DNA of 64,000 bases from an uncultured Oligoflexia bacterium (GTDB lineage: Bacteria; Bdellovibrionota; Bacteriovoracia; Bacteriovoracales; Bacteriovoracaceae), in NCBI GenBank assembly GCA_913058265.1, contig CAJXPQ010000002.1:296559-360558 (forward strand), read 5' to 3'. Shown one piece after another: positions 24,738-32,442 of the stretch (its first letter is position 1; the number at the start of each line of letters is the position of its first letter). The translations under genes and the position numbers were made by a program. Under the pieces are notes generated by a model. The model saw only the letters and a program-made list of their open reading frames with translations, was not told the origin of the DNA and searched no databases.

Positions 24738-25361
24738 ATGACGTATAGCGCATTCAATAGTCATCATCATGGTGGAATTGAGGTTGTTTGTGGACCAATG
24801 TTTTCAGGCAAAACCGAGGAACTTATTAGAAGAGTTAAGAGGGCGCAAATTGCAAAGCAAAGAGTACAAATTTTTAAACCAGCTATTGATGTTAGGTATG
24901 ACGAAACAAAGGTTGTTTCACATTCCGCTCAAGAAATTCAAAGTGAACCAGTAGAAAAATCAACAGATATATTAGTAAGATTGAAAGATACGACTCGTGT
25001 AGTGGCCATTGATGAAGTTCAATTTTTTGATATGGAAATAGTGAAAGTTGTCACAAAACTAGCTAATAGAGGTTATAGAGTTATTTGTGCTGGACTTGAC
25101 TTAGATTATAGATCTGAGCCTTTTGGTCCAATGCCAGCGCTCCTAGCACGCGCAGATTCTGTTCAAAAGATTCAAGCAATCTGTACTGTTTGTGGTGCTC
25201 CTGCAACGAGAAGCCAAAGACTGTCAGATTGCACTGATACTGTTCTTCTTGGTGAAACTGATGCTTATGAAGCAAGGTGTAGAGGTCATTACTTCTTTGA
25301 GCCTGAAGATGAACAAGTTAGGCTACCAATAAAAGAAGAAGTTTCTCATTTCGTAAACTAG
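24738..25361 (+). CDS. tdk: thymidine kinase
   Basis: Type II thymidine kinase of 207 residues: phosphorylates thymidine to dTMP for salvage. P-loop GPMFSGKT at 19-26, the catalytic/Walker B region VVAIDEVQFFD, and a lasso domain with zinc cysteines CTVCGA and ARCRGHYF; the fourth ligand is the Cys or His in that segment. A good ribosome site (AGAGGGGAAATCT) precedes the ATG. Together with hpt immediately downstream it forms a nucleoside/base salvage pair, useful to a bacterium that takes up host nucleotides. Confidence 0.97.
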   Translation: MTYSAFNSHHHGGIEVVCGPMFSGKTEELIRRVKRAQIAKQRVQIFKPAIDVRYDETKVVSHSAQEIQSEPVEKSTDILVRLKDTTRVVAIDEVQFFDMEIVKVVTKLANRGYRVICAGLDLDYRSEPFGPMPALLARADSVQKIQAICTVCGAPATRSQRLSDCTDTVLLGETDAYEARCRGHYFFEPEDEQVRLPIKEEVSHFVN

Positions 25362-25415
25362 ACCTTAGACAATTTTTTATTTTCCAAGTATGCTATCCTT
25401 AACAAAGGAAGGCAT

Positions 25416-25946
25416 ATGGAACATTTCACTCCGGAAGTATTAATATCTGAAGAAGATATTGCATTACGAATCGACGCTTTAGCTAAGGCAATTACAGAAG
25501 AATTTAACGGAGAGGAAATCATCGTTATCTGTGTCTTAAAAGGCGCATTCATGTTTTGCTCTGACCTTATTAAAAAGATTGAACTCCCTATTAAATTAGA
25601 ATTTATGCAACTATCGTCTTACGGTGATGGAACTACAAGTAGTGGAAATGTTAAAATTGAAATGGATGTAACGGAAAATCTGAATGGTAAAAATGTTTTA
25701 ATCGTAGAAGATATTGTTGATACAGGTCTGACTTTAACAACGTTACTTGAGATGTTAAAAGTAAGAAGTCCAAAGAGTTTAAAGTTGGCTTCACTGTTAT
25801 TTAAACCTTCTCGAAATAAGCACCCTGTTACAATTGATTATCTTGGCTTTGAAATTGAAGATAAGTTTGTCATTGGCTATGGTCTTGACTATGCCGGCCG
25901 CTATAGAGAGCTGCCTTATGTTGGTGTGTTAAATGCAGGTAACTAG
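25416..25946 (+). CDS. hpt: hypoxanthine-guanine phosphoribosyltransferase
   Basis: Converts hypoxanthine/guanine and PRPP to IMP/GMP. At 176 residues it is standard size. The PRPP-binding loop is VLIVEDIVDTGLTL, the flexible loop region is LSSYGDGTTSSG, and the C-terminal GYGLDYAGRYRELPYVGVL holds the base-contacting DYAGRYR signature. The ATG follows an AAGGAAGG ribosome site. The GHMP kinase gene begins inside its last 14 bases. Confidence 0.97.
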   Translation: MEHFTPEVLISEEDIALRIDALAKAITEEFNGEEIIVICVLKGAFMFCSDLIKKIELPIKLEFMQLSSYGDGTTSSGNVKIEMDVTENLNGKNVLIVEDIVDTGLTLTTLLEMLKVRSPKSLKLASLLFKPSRNKHPVTIDYLGFEIEDKFVIGYGLDYAGRYRELPYVGVLNAGN

Positions 25947-26946
25947 TGAAGGAAGTGTTAGGGTTGATTTAGTTGGGGGGACACTGGACCTTGAGCCAAT
26001 TAACCTTATTCTGCCAAATGTTGTCACACTAAATGTCGCAACTTCGTTAAAAGCTAAAGTCACTATTGAAAAAATTAGTGAAGAAAAAATAATCATTGAA
26101 TCTTTAGATTATAAAAAAACTTATGAATTTTCTCTTGAAGAAATGACGTCACAGAAACTCCATCACACTGATCACTTTAAAGAGATGAGCTTTGTTCTAC
26201 AAATTGTTCATTACTTTAATATTAAAAGCGGCCTGAAAATATCTTTAAAGTCTGGTGCTCCTCCAGGTTCAGGGCTTGGAGGCTCATCTGCAATGGGGAT
26301 GACCTTACTTAAAGCCTTGTGTAAGCTATCTAATCAAGAGTTTGAAGTTAATAAAGCTGTGTCTATAATTAAAGGTATCGAAGGGCGAATTTTAAATCAA
26401 GGTGTTCCAGGTTATCAGGACTATTATCCAGCTATGTTGGGAGGAATTCTTTGCTTAAGAGGGCTTCCTGGTGAAATAAGCTATGAACAACTTTACTCTA
26501 AAGAACTCACATCGTTTTTAGAAGAACATATCACTCTTGTTTATTCTGGGATCTCTCGTAATTCAGGTATTAATAATTGGGATGTGTATAAGGGATTTTT
26601 CGATGGGGCCAGTGATGTACGCTCTGGCATGAACCAGATCGCTGAAATCAGTTTTGAGGCTTACAATGCCATTAAAGCTAAGAGATACTATGATCTACTC
26701 GAGCTGATTGGTAATGAAGGGGAGAGTCGCAAGAGTTTGGCCGCTGGAATTGTTCCAGATATTATTCAAGACTTTCAAAAGGAATGTAATAGTTCATCAC
26801 TGATCAAGGGACTCAAAATGTGCGGTGCCGGAGGCGGAGGATGTTTTATCTTAACTCATAGTAGTGACGCTACTGATGAAATAGAAAAATTACTGAGTAA
26901 ATATAAATTCGAGAAACTAGATTTTAAAATTGAGTCACCATTGTGA
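25933..26946 (+). CDS. GHMP-family small-molecule kinase, HddA-like
   Basis: 337 residues with the three GHMP motifs: an N-terminal substrate segment VRVDLVGGTLDLEPINL, the ATP loop PPGSGLGGSSAMGM (about 111-124), and the C-terminal KMCGAGGGGCFILTH. The closest general pattern is D-glycero-D-manno-heptose 7-phosphate kinase and related sugar kinases (VGGGTD...PPGSGLGGSS), but the N-terminal motif here is LVGGTLDLEPIN, so the substrate may differ. It overlaps hpt by 14 bp and the next gene by 4 bp. Coupling to salvage genes and an unknown cysteine-cluster protein makes a nucleoside or sugar substrate equally possible. Confidence 0.82.
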   Translation: MQVTSEGSVRVDLVGGTLDLEPINLILPNVVTLNVATSLKAKVTIEKISEEKIIIESLDYKKTYEFSLEEMTSQKLHHTDHFKEMSFVLQIVHYFNIKSGLKISLKSGAPPGSGLGGSSAMGMTLLKALCKLSNQEFEVNKAVSIIKGIEGRILNQGVPGYQDYYPAMLGGILCLRGLPGEISYEQLYSKELTSFLEEHITLVYSGISRNSGINNWDVYKGFFDGASDVRSGMNQIAEISFEAYNAIKAKRYYDLLELIGNEGESRKSLAAGIVPDIIQDFQKECNSSSLIKGLKMCGAGGGGCFILTHSSDATDEIEKLLSKYKFEKLDFKIESPL

Positions 26947-27908
26947 AAATAGATAAATCTTCAAATTCTAAGTCTATTGCAGGTATGAGCCTTGGAGGTG
27001 GAAGAAAGGAGAATTTTTTCTTCTGTTTGCTGGAGTATTTTGCTGATGAAGAACGATGGTTTCTAACGTCATTAAATCAAGTGAATGAAGAGTCACACCT
27101 TAGTAAAGAAGAGGCGATTACTAATTGGATTGAAAGCTATGAACTAAAGCAGTTGATTGTTGATTTTCCTCTCTCCAAGCCACCATGTGAGACATGTGAT
27201 CTTGTTTGTCCTGGAATTGAAGATTGTCATCACCCTGTTGTGGTCGATGTGAAAAAACGAATGCATCATCTTTTGGTCGACGATCAAAAGTTTATTAAAG
27301 AAAATCCTAAGAAATATGAACAAGAGAGAATTGATGACTCTATGGTGAACTACTCTCAAAATATCTTAGAGAAAGAAACACATCACCATATTCTTTCTAA
27401 ATCATTTAAAAGAAAACTAAAGAAAGGTTTTATTCCATACTGGAATCGTCCAATCGATTTTTGGGTTTGGTATAATTACTACGATCAAATGTTGCAAATG
27501 TATAATCTAACTTATGATTCATTTGGAAATGTATCAGTCATGCTATTGCATAAATTTCATTATTTACTGAGACACTTGCCAAGAGATCTGCAGATTCATG
27601 AATCTAGTGTTCAGATTACTTTGCTGGAGCTATACCGAGCAGGGTTTATTAGTAAGAAAAATATTTTAGAGCTCCACGATAATGATATTGTCACTTTAGC
27701 AAGAGTTCGCATTGCTAAAAAAATTGAAGAGCATCTAAGTATCTTTATTTATAATAAGGATCTGGAGTTAATTTGTAAGAACCCAAAGGCTTTTGAGTCT
27801 TTTATTCTTGCCGTGGCCGGACATTCATTATTATTAAATAATAAGCAAGAGATTCCGGACTTTGGTTCAAAAGATAATTCTAAATTTATTGCTCCACTCT
27901 TTTCTTAA
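26943..27908 (+). CDS. uncharacterised protein with CxxC-type cysteine cluster, possibly DUF429/RNase H-like
   Basis: Not confidently recognised. The GTG start overlaps the GHMP kinase stop (GTGA), so translation is coupled. Residues 12-40 (SIAGMSLGGG...NFFFCLLEYF) and LIVDFPLSKP (about 72-81) look like the first strand and the D-x-P-L motif of DUF429, a predicted RNase H-fold nuclease. Directly after comes PPCETCDLVCPGIEDCHHP, four cysteines spaced C-x2-C-x3-C-x5-C followed by two histidines, suitable for a zinc or Fe-S site. The C-terminal two-thirds are helical and polar. A nucleic-acid or nucleotide role is guessed from the neighbouring salvage genes. There is no signal peptide or membrane segment. 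Confidence 0.75.
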   Translation: MKIDKSSNSKSIAGMSLGGGRKENFFFCLLEYFADEERWFLTSLNQVNEESHLSKEEAITNWIESYELKQLIVDFPLSKPPCETCDLVCPGIEDCHHPVVVDVKKRMHHLLVDDQKFIKENPKKYEQERIDDSMVNYSQNILEKETHHHILSKSFKRKLKKGFIPYWNRPIDFWVWYNYYDQMLQMYNLTYDSFGNVSVMLLHKFHYLLRHLPRDLQIHESSVQITLLELYRAGFISKKNILELHDNDIVTLARVRIAKKIEEHLSIFIYNKDLELICKNPKAFESFILAVAGHSLLLNNKQEIPDFGSKDNSKFIAPLFS

Positions 27909-28371
27909 AGCGCTTGAAACCAAAATAACAAAATAGATAAATGAATGTTGTTACTACAGTGTAGGGATTGAGGATTTTTTCTGAAACACCGAGAATTAGA
28001 ATTTCTAAAATTGAAAGAATTGAGCCCGTCAGCGCATAGCCTCTGACGTACTTCATTGCCCATCTGTAGCCCTTAAAGCAACATGCATAAATAACACCAT
28101 TATAAAGAAGTATCATCCAGAATATATTCGATACCATCATTTTTGAGGCTTCAAGAAAGCTGTTTAACTCATGGACAGGTAGAGAGTTGATATTTATGCC
28201 TTGAAGTGCAAAAGCAGGGGCAAGGGCATTTATGGTCAATGCCTTGGCGAGATAAACATTATTGATATAGTAGAGTAAAATGATATCACTTAGAAGGCAT
28301 AGGATGGGCGCAAGCTTTAAAAACTTATCAGCTCCAATTTGATCAAACTTTGCATTGAGAAACGTCATCAT
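27886..28371 (-). CDS. four-helix membrane protein, unknown function
   Basis: A 161-residue protein with four hydrophobic segments at about 19-37, 79-98, 108-127 and 134-152, and a basic C-terminal end (FKRFKKRVEQ). No family was recognised. It runs convergently into the preceding gene, overlapping its last 23 bp. No ribosome site is seen before its double ATG (28371 or 28368), so initiation may be weak or leaderless. Codon use looks like that of its neighbours and the hydrophobic pattern is regular, which argues for a real gene. Confidence 0.65.
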   Translation of the reverse strand: MMTFLNAKFDQIGADKFLKLAPILCLLSDIILLYYINNVYLAKALTINALAPAFALQGININSLPVHELNSFLEASKMMVSNIFWMILLYNGVIYACCFKGYRWAMKYVRGYALTGSILSILEILILGVSEKILNPYTVVTTFIYLFCYFGFKRFKKRVEQ

Positions 28372-28414
28372 AACGTTTATTATTATAGTGTATGTTTATA
28401 ACGTAAAGGGTTTT

Positions 28415-29344
28415 ATGCTGGTTCCAGTATTATTGTTAGTGTTGGCGATTGTTGTTTTGTTCTTCGGTGCAGAGTTCTCTTTGGATGCATCAGAGAAAGT
28501 AGGAAAGAAAATCGGTTTATCTCCATTAGCTATTGGTATGCTTTTGGTAGGTTTTGGAACATCTTTACCAGAGTTCTTCGTGGGACATATTGCTGGTATA
28601 AACGGAAAAATGGACATTGCTATTGGAAGCCTTGTTGGTTCAAATATAGCAAATATGTTTCTTATTCTTGGGTTCTGTGGACTTTTTGTAAATATGAAAC
28701 TTGATAATATCAAGCTTCGCCATCAGTTTATTGTTCATTTCGTTTTAGGCCTATTATTAGTATGGGTTCTTTCGCAATCTCATTTAAATATCTATACTGC
28801 ATCACCATTAATCCTTCTTGCTGCTTCATACCTTTTACTTTTATATAAAGATTTGAAAGATGAAAAACAAGTTTATGATGACGACCTATCTGACTTCAAT
28901 CCTATTAAAGAAGTGGTTAAAGTCTTCTTTGGTTTTGGAATGCTTTATTTAGGTGGAGAATTATTAGTTAAAGCGGGGACTGACTTGTGCAGTATTCTTG
29001 GAATTAGTGAATATATTGTTTCTGCTATTTTTATTGCTTTTGGAACGTCCTTCCCAGAGCTTGTAACATCACTATTGGCAGCATATAAAAAGAAAGATAC
29101 GGATTTAATAATTGGTAACATTATAGGATCAAATTTGTTTAATTGTGCTCTCATCTTGGGGTCTCTTGGAATTTATGATTTCAGAATTACTGCTAACTAT
29201 AACTTTGAATTATCTTTCTTAATTGCCGGATCTTTTTTCTTCATCCTACTCAATCTTTTGAAAATACAATTTAATAAAATTATTGGTATCTTTTTCTTAT
29301 TAGGGTACGGCACTATCGTGAGTAGTTGGCTTAGTTTAATTTAG
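28415..29344 (+). CDS. calcium/sodium antiporter (CaCA family)
   Basis: Inner-membrane cation exchanger of about 309 residues with two alpha-repeats: GLSPLAIGMLLVGFGTSLPEFFVG...GSLVGSN in the first half, and AIFIAFGTSFPELVTSLLAA...GNIIGSN in the second. The GTSxPE and GSN motifs line the ion path. The ATG at 28415 is chosen because AAAGGG lies upstream and the longer frame would start at a TTG inside the neighbouring divergent gene. It probably extrudes Ca2+ in exchange for Na+ or H+. The small DUF1761 gene follows 8 bp later. Confidence 0.92.
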   Translation: MLVPVLLLVLAIVVLFFGAEFSLDASEKVGKKIGLSPLAIGMLLVGFGTSLPEFFVGHIAGINGKMDIAIGSLVGSNIANMFLILGFCGLFVNMKLDNIKLRHQFIVHFVLGLLLVWVLSQSHLNIYTASPLILLAASYLLLLYKDLKDEKQVYDDDLSDFNPIKEVVKVFFGFGMLYLGGELLVKAGTDLCSILGISEYIVSAIFIAFGTSFPELVTSLLAAYKKKDTDLIIGNIIGSNLFNCALILGSLGIYDFRITANYNFELSFLIAGSFFFILLNLLKIQFNKIIGIFFLLGYGTIVSSWLSLI

Positions 29345-29352
29345 GAGTTTAT

Positions 29353-29742
29353 ATGTTTAATAACGAATCTTTTCTAGTTCTATTGGCAGCAATCTTAAAC
29401 TTTTTGATGACCGTGATATGGTATTCAGTACTAAAAGATAAATGGATGAAGGCACTGTCTTTGAAAGAGTCGGACCTAAATGCTAAAGACCCCAAACCAC
29501 TCCTTATCACTTTCATTGGTTCTCTATGGGCCAGTTATGGAATGTATTTGATACTTAAGCATATTCAGCCTAAGAACCTGGAAGAACTATTAGCGGTAGC
29601 TATTGGTACCTGGTTGTTTATCTATGTAGGAATGGGTGCCAAGCATTATGCGATGGCAAAGAGAAAGTTCTCTGCTTTTTCTATTAATTATGGGATCGAT
29701 CTGTTGGGGTTTGTACTAATGGCCTTAATTATTTGGGGCTAG
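29353..29742 (+). CDS. DUF1761 family small membrane protein
   Basis: 129 residues with four hydrophobic segments (6-24, 50-66, 78-97 and 110-128). The first segment followed by MTVIWYSVLKDKWMKAL, then the glycine-rich GMGAKHYAMAKR loop, matches DUF1761, a family of unknown function. GGAG before the ATG and an 8-bp gap put it in an operon with the antiporter. Its end overlaps the convergent gene by 4 bp. Confidence 0.75.
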   Translation: MFNNESFLVLLAAILNFLMTVIWYSVLKDKWMKALSLKESDLNAKDPKPLLITFIGSLWASYGMYLILKHIQPKNLEELLAVAIGTWLFIYVGMGAKHYAMAKRKFSAFSINYGIDLLGFVLMALIIWG

Positions 29743-30074
29743 TCTAGTTCAAAGAATTCAATATCTGCAGAAGGGTATTCCCAGATATAGTATCCGTTTG
29801 TTGTTGGAATCTTTACTTTATAAAGCGCTAAAGGTGTTCCACCAAGCCTTCGAATTTTTTCGCTCCACTTTGAGATTTCAGTATTTAATTCAAATTGAAT
29901 TTCATCAGCCTTTTCGTTTTGGCCTTTAAACGCTTCTAGTCTCGAGTTTAGTCCATTTATCTTTGTTTTGGCCTTATAGGATACAGGTAGGAATAAATTC
30001 ACTAAATCTAGAGTTTGATCCTCTGTGAAGTTCTTATCTTTTTTAAGGTCATATATTGTGTGAACTGTTTCCAT
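29739..30074 (-). CDS. small conserved protein, DUF2203-like
   Basis: 111 residues, soluble. A helical N-terminus (FTEDQTLDLVNLFLPVSYKAKTKIN) is followed by a charged helix and a beta C-terminus ending YYIWEYPSADIEFFELD. The order helix-helix-GG-strand-W..P...I.FF is reminiscent of DUF2203, where the last motif reads LCW..GE..I.FWH, but the match is partial. It starts immediately after the smpB stop and is the last gene of the long pal-smpB operon. Function unknown. Confidence 0.6.
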   Translation of the reverse strand: METVHTIYDLKKDKNFTEDQTLDLVNLFLPVSYKAKTKINGLNSRLEAFKGQNEKADEIQFELNTEISKWSEKIRRLGGTPLALYKVKIPTTNGYYIWEYPSADIEFFELD

Positions 30075-30527
30075 TTATTCGTATTTCCCTTGTCTTAACT
30101 TTCTATCAATTTCTTTTTCTTTGGTTGCCTCTCGCTTGTCGTGTATTTTCTTACCTTTAGCGAGTGCAATTTCAATTTTTATCAAGCTGCCTTTAAAATA
30201 TATTTTTGTTGGTATCAATGTTTGACCCTTTGTGGCAAGGGCTTTTTGGATATAGGCTATTTCTTTCGCATTCAGTAGTAATTTTCTTTTTCTAGTTTCT
30301 GTGTGATTATCATAAGTTCCAAATTGATATGGCGCAATATTTAATTGCTGCACATAGACTTCATTCTTCTTGTCGATAGTACAGAACGCGTCATTCATGG
30401 TGCATTTACTGGCGCGAAGGCTCTTAACTTCTGTTCCTTGAAGCTGAATACCAGCTTCAAATTTATCTTCAAGCTGGTAGTCGTAACCGGCCCTTTTATT
30501 TCTTGAAATGAGTTTTATAACAGACAT
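30075..30527 (-). CDS. smpB: SsrA-binding protein SmpB
   Basis: Partner of tmRNA in rescue of stalled ribosomes. 150 residues, normal length. The conserved beginning ISRNKRAGYDYQLEDKFEAGIQLQGTEVKSLR, the region YVQQLNIAPY, and the C-terminal tail KGKKIHDKREATKEKEIDRKLRQ that reaches the decoding centre are all present. It lies 38 bp downstream of rsmA and immediately before the DUF2203-like gene. No tmRNA gene was seen in this window. Confidence 0.97.
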   Translation of the reverse strand: MSVIKLISRNKRAGYDYQLEDKFEAGIQLQGTEVKSLRASKCTMNDAFCTIDKKNEVYVQQLNIAPYQFGTYDNHTETRKRKLLLNAKEIAYIQKALATKGQTLIPTKIYFKGSLIKIEIALAKGKKIHDKREATKEKEIDRKLRQGKYE

Positions 30528-30565
30528 AGGGATATCTTAGCTGAAAATTTATTCTTCGTCTTGCT

Positions 30566-31357
30566 TTAATTCAAGGCGTTGTATAGGGCATAAACCTGAT
30601 CCAGACCTAGTGCTTCGGCCCTTAGTTTTTCTGAAATATTTGTCTCAAGAAAAGCTTTTTCTAATTGCTCTTTGGAGTATCTGGATTTAAGCACGCTTTG
30701 AACTTGTTTTCTTTTTAAACTAAAAAGGAGTCGAGTAAAGCTATTAAGGCTTTTGTAATCACTAATAGAAATTTTTGGAGAGTTTTTTCTTTTGTAAGAG
30801 ACTACGACAGAATCTACTTTTGGTGGAGGAGAGAAGCAGCCAGGGGAAACCTTACATAATTGTTTTGACTCAAAGTAGTTTAAGCTTAATGTAAGGAGAC
30901 CATTCGTATGATTTTTCTCTTGTCTTAAATAGGTCTTATCTCCAACTTCTTTTTGAAACATCAAACTCATGAAAGTAATTTGTGGTACCTGTAAAAAATT
31001 TGTGAAAAGAACCGTCCCAACATTATAAGGAAGATTTGAAACTAACCATATTTTTTTATTTTCAAGTTTGTTCTCTGTAATAAAATCTTCCCAATTAAAA
31101 CTGAGAGCATCTTGCATGAAGATATGATCTTCTTGGACATAAACTTCTAGGTGTTCCTTAAAGCGATGATCCATCTCGATAACATAGTACGGTTTATTTT
31201 TTTTTGATAAAAACTCAGTCAGTACCGCAGGTCCTGGGCCAACTTCTACTATGACATCAGCTTCATCTTCCCAGTCAGTAGTTATAGCATTAATAACCTT
31301 TTTATCTCTCAAGAAGTGTTGTCCGAGTTCTTTATTCGCTCGAGGTAACTTTGCCAT
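30566..31357 (-). CDS. rsmA: 16S rRNA dimethyladenosine transferase (RsmA/KsgA)
   Basis: Dimethylates the two adjacent adenines near the 3' end of 16S rRNA. 263 residues. The N-terminal GQHFLRDKKVINAI, SAM motif VVEVGPGPAVLTEFL and catalytic motif SNLPYNVGT (NLPY) are all there, followed by the C-terminal helical domain with CFSPPPKVDSVVV. The stop base of tsaD is the first base of this gene, so translation is coupled. Confidence 0.96.
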   Translation of the reverse strand: MAKLPRANKELGQHFLRDKKVINAITTDWEDEADVIVEVGPGPAVLTEFLSKKNKPYYVIEMDHRFKEHLEVYVQEDHIFMQDALSFNWEDFITENKLENKKIWLVSNLPYNVGTVLFTNFLQVPQITFMSLMFQKEVGDKTYLRQEKNHTNGLLTLSLNYFESKQLCKVSPGCFSPPPKVDSVVVSYKRKNSPKISISDYKSLNSFTRLLFSLKRKQVQSVLKSRYSKEQLEKAFLETNISEKLRAEALGLDQVYALYNALN

Positions 31358-32442
31358 TAGATATGGTCCTTTTTATTAATAAATCTGCCTCTTGCATCCA
31401 ACTTTAAACTCTCAGGATATTTTATGGCAGTATCAAAAGTACGAAGACCATAGTTTGCTATCATAACACCGTTGTCTGTACAGTATTCTGGTTTTACAAA
31501 ATAAGAATGAGAGTGTTTTTGATTTAGAAGTTCGCGAATTCTTGAATTACAGGCAACTCCACCGCCAACGATAATAGTGACATTCTGAGGAGCCTGAAAT
31601 TTATCCTGTGCAATTTTTATGGCATATCTTAGTTTGAGTAATAAGGCCTTAGATATAGAATCTTGATAACTCGCACATAGATCATAGAAATCTTGTGATA
31701 ATTTTTCTTTATCTTTATATTGAGAAGGCCTCTTTTCAAGGATTTCTGGGTTCTTTTCACAAAAAACTCTTAGTGATGTTTTTAGGCCTGAAAAGCTTAG
31801 GCGTGCATCGGCACTGGACTTTAATCCAATAGGGAAGGAGTACTTAGCGGGGTCTCCAAACTTTGCAAGGTGATCAATAATGTGACCTGCCGGATAACCT
31901 AAATTAAGAATTTTCCCACCCTTATCAAAAGCCTCGCCAGCAGCATCGTCAATAGTTGATCCAAGAACGTGAAAGTCTTGTGAGCTTTCAACCCAAAAAT
32001 AAATACTATGGCCGCCGCTTATTAAAAGCCCGAGATAGGGATAATTAATTTTTTCAGTAAGGTGTATCGCCTCAAGATGAGCATAGAGGTGATTTACAGG
32101 AACTATCGGCTTCTTATGTATAAGTGACATTGTTTTTGCAGCATTCATACCTGTCAGTAGAGGTCCTAGTAAACCAGGGAGTGCAGTTACAGCTATTAGG
32201 TCTAATTCCTGTGCAGTAGTCTTTGATTGATCAAGTGCCGTTTTAATTAAGGGGGCAAGGCACTCAAGGTGATTTCTCGCAGCAATTTCAGGAACAACAC
32301 CGCCCCATTTCGCTAGGATATCTTCTTGTCCTTGCTTCAAGTGTGCAAGAACTTCAGGAAAGTTATCTGAGTCACGAAGAATGGACACTGATGTATCGTC
32401 ACAGCTTGTTTCAATGCCTAGGATTAGTTTAGTCTTTTTCAA
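31357..32442 (-). CDS. tsaD: tRNA N6-adenosine threonylcarbamoyltransferase
   Basis: Transfers threonylcarbamoyl to A37 of ANN-decoding tRNAs (t6A). 361 residues. The ASKHA-fold starts GIETSCDDTSVSIL; the metal ligands are in VNHLYAHLEAIH; nucleotide contacts include LISGGHS, IDDAAGEAFDKG and IIVGGGVACNSRIRE; D...DNGVMIA closes the site. Its start lies within the last 14 bases of the cytochrome-metallophosphatase gene. Confidence 0.97.
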   Translation of the reverse strand: MKKTKLILGIETSCDDTSVSILRDSDNFPEVLAHLKQGQEDILAKWGGVVPEIAARNHLECLAPLIKTALDQSKTTAQELDLIAVTALPGLLGPLLTGMNAAKTMSLIHKKPIVPVNHLYAHLEAIHLTEKINYPYLGLLISGGHSIYFWVESSQDFHVLGSTIDDAAGEAFDKGGKILNLGYPAGHIIDHLAKFGDPAKYSFPIGLKSSADARLSFSGLKTSLRVFCEKNPEILEKRPSQYKDKEKLSQDFYDLCASYQDSISKALLLKLRYAIKIAQDKFQAPQNVTIIVGGGVACNSRIRELLNQKHSHSYFVKPEYCTDNGVMIANYGLRTFDTAIKYPESLKLDARGRFINKKDHI

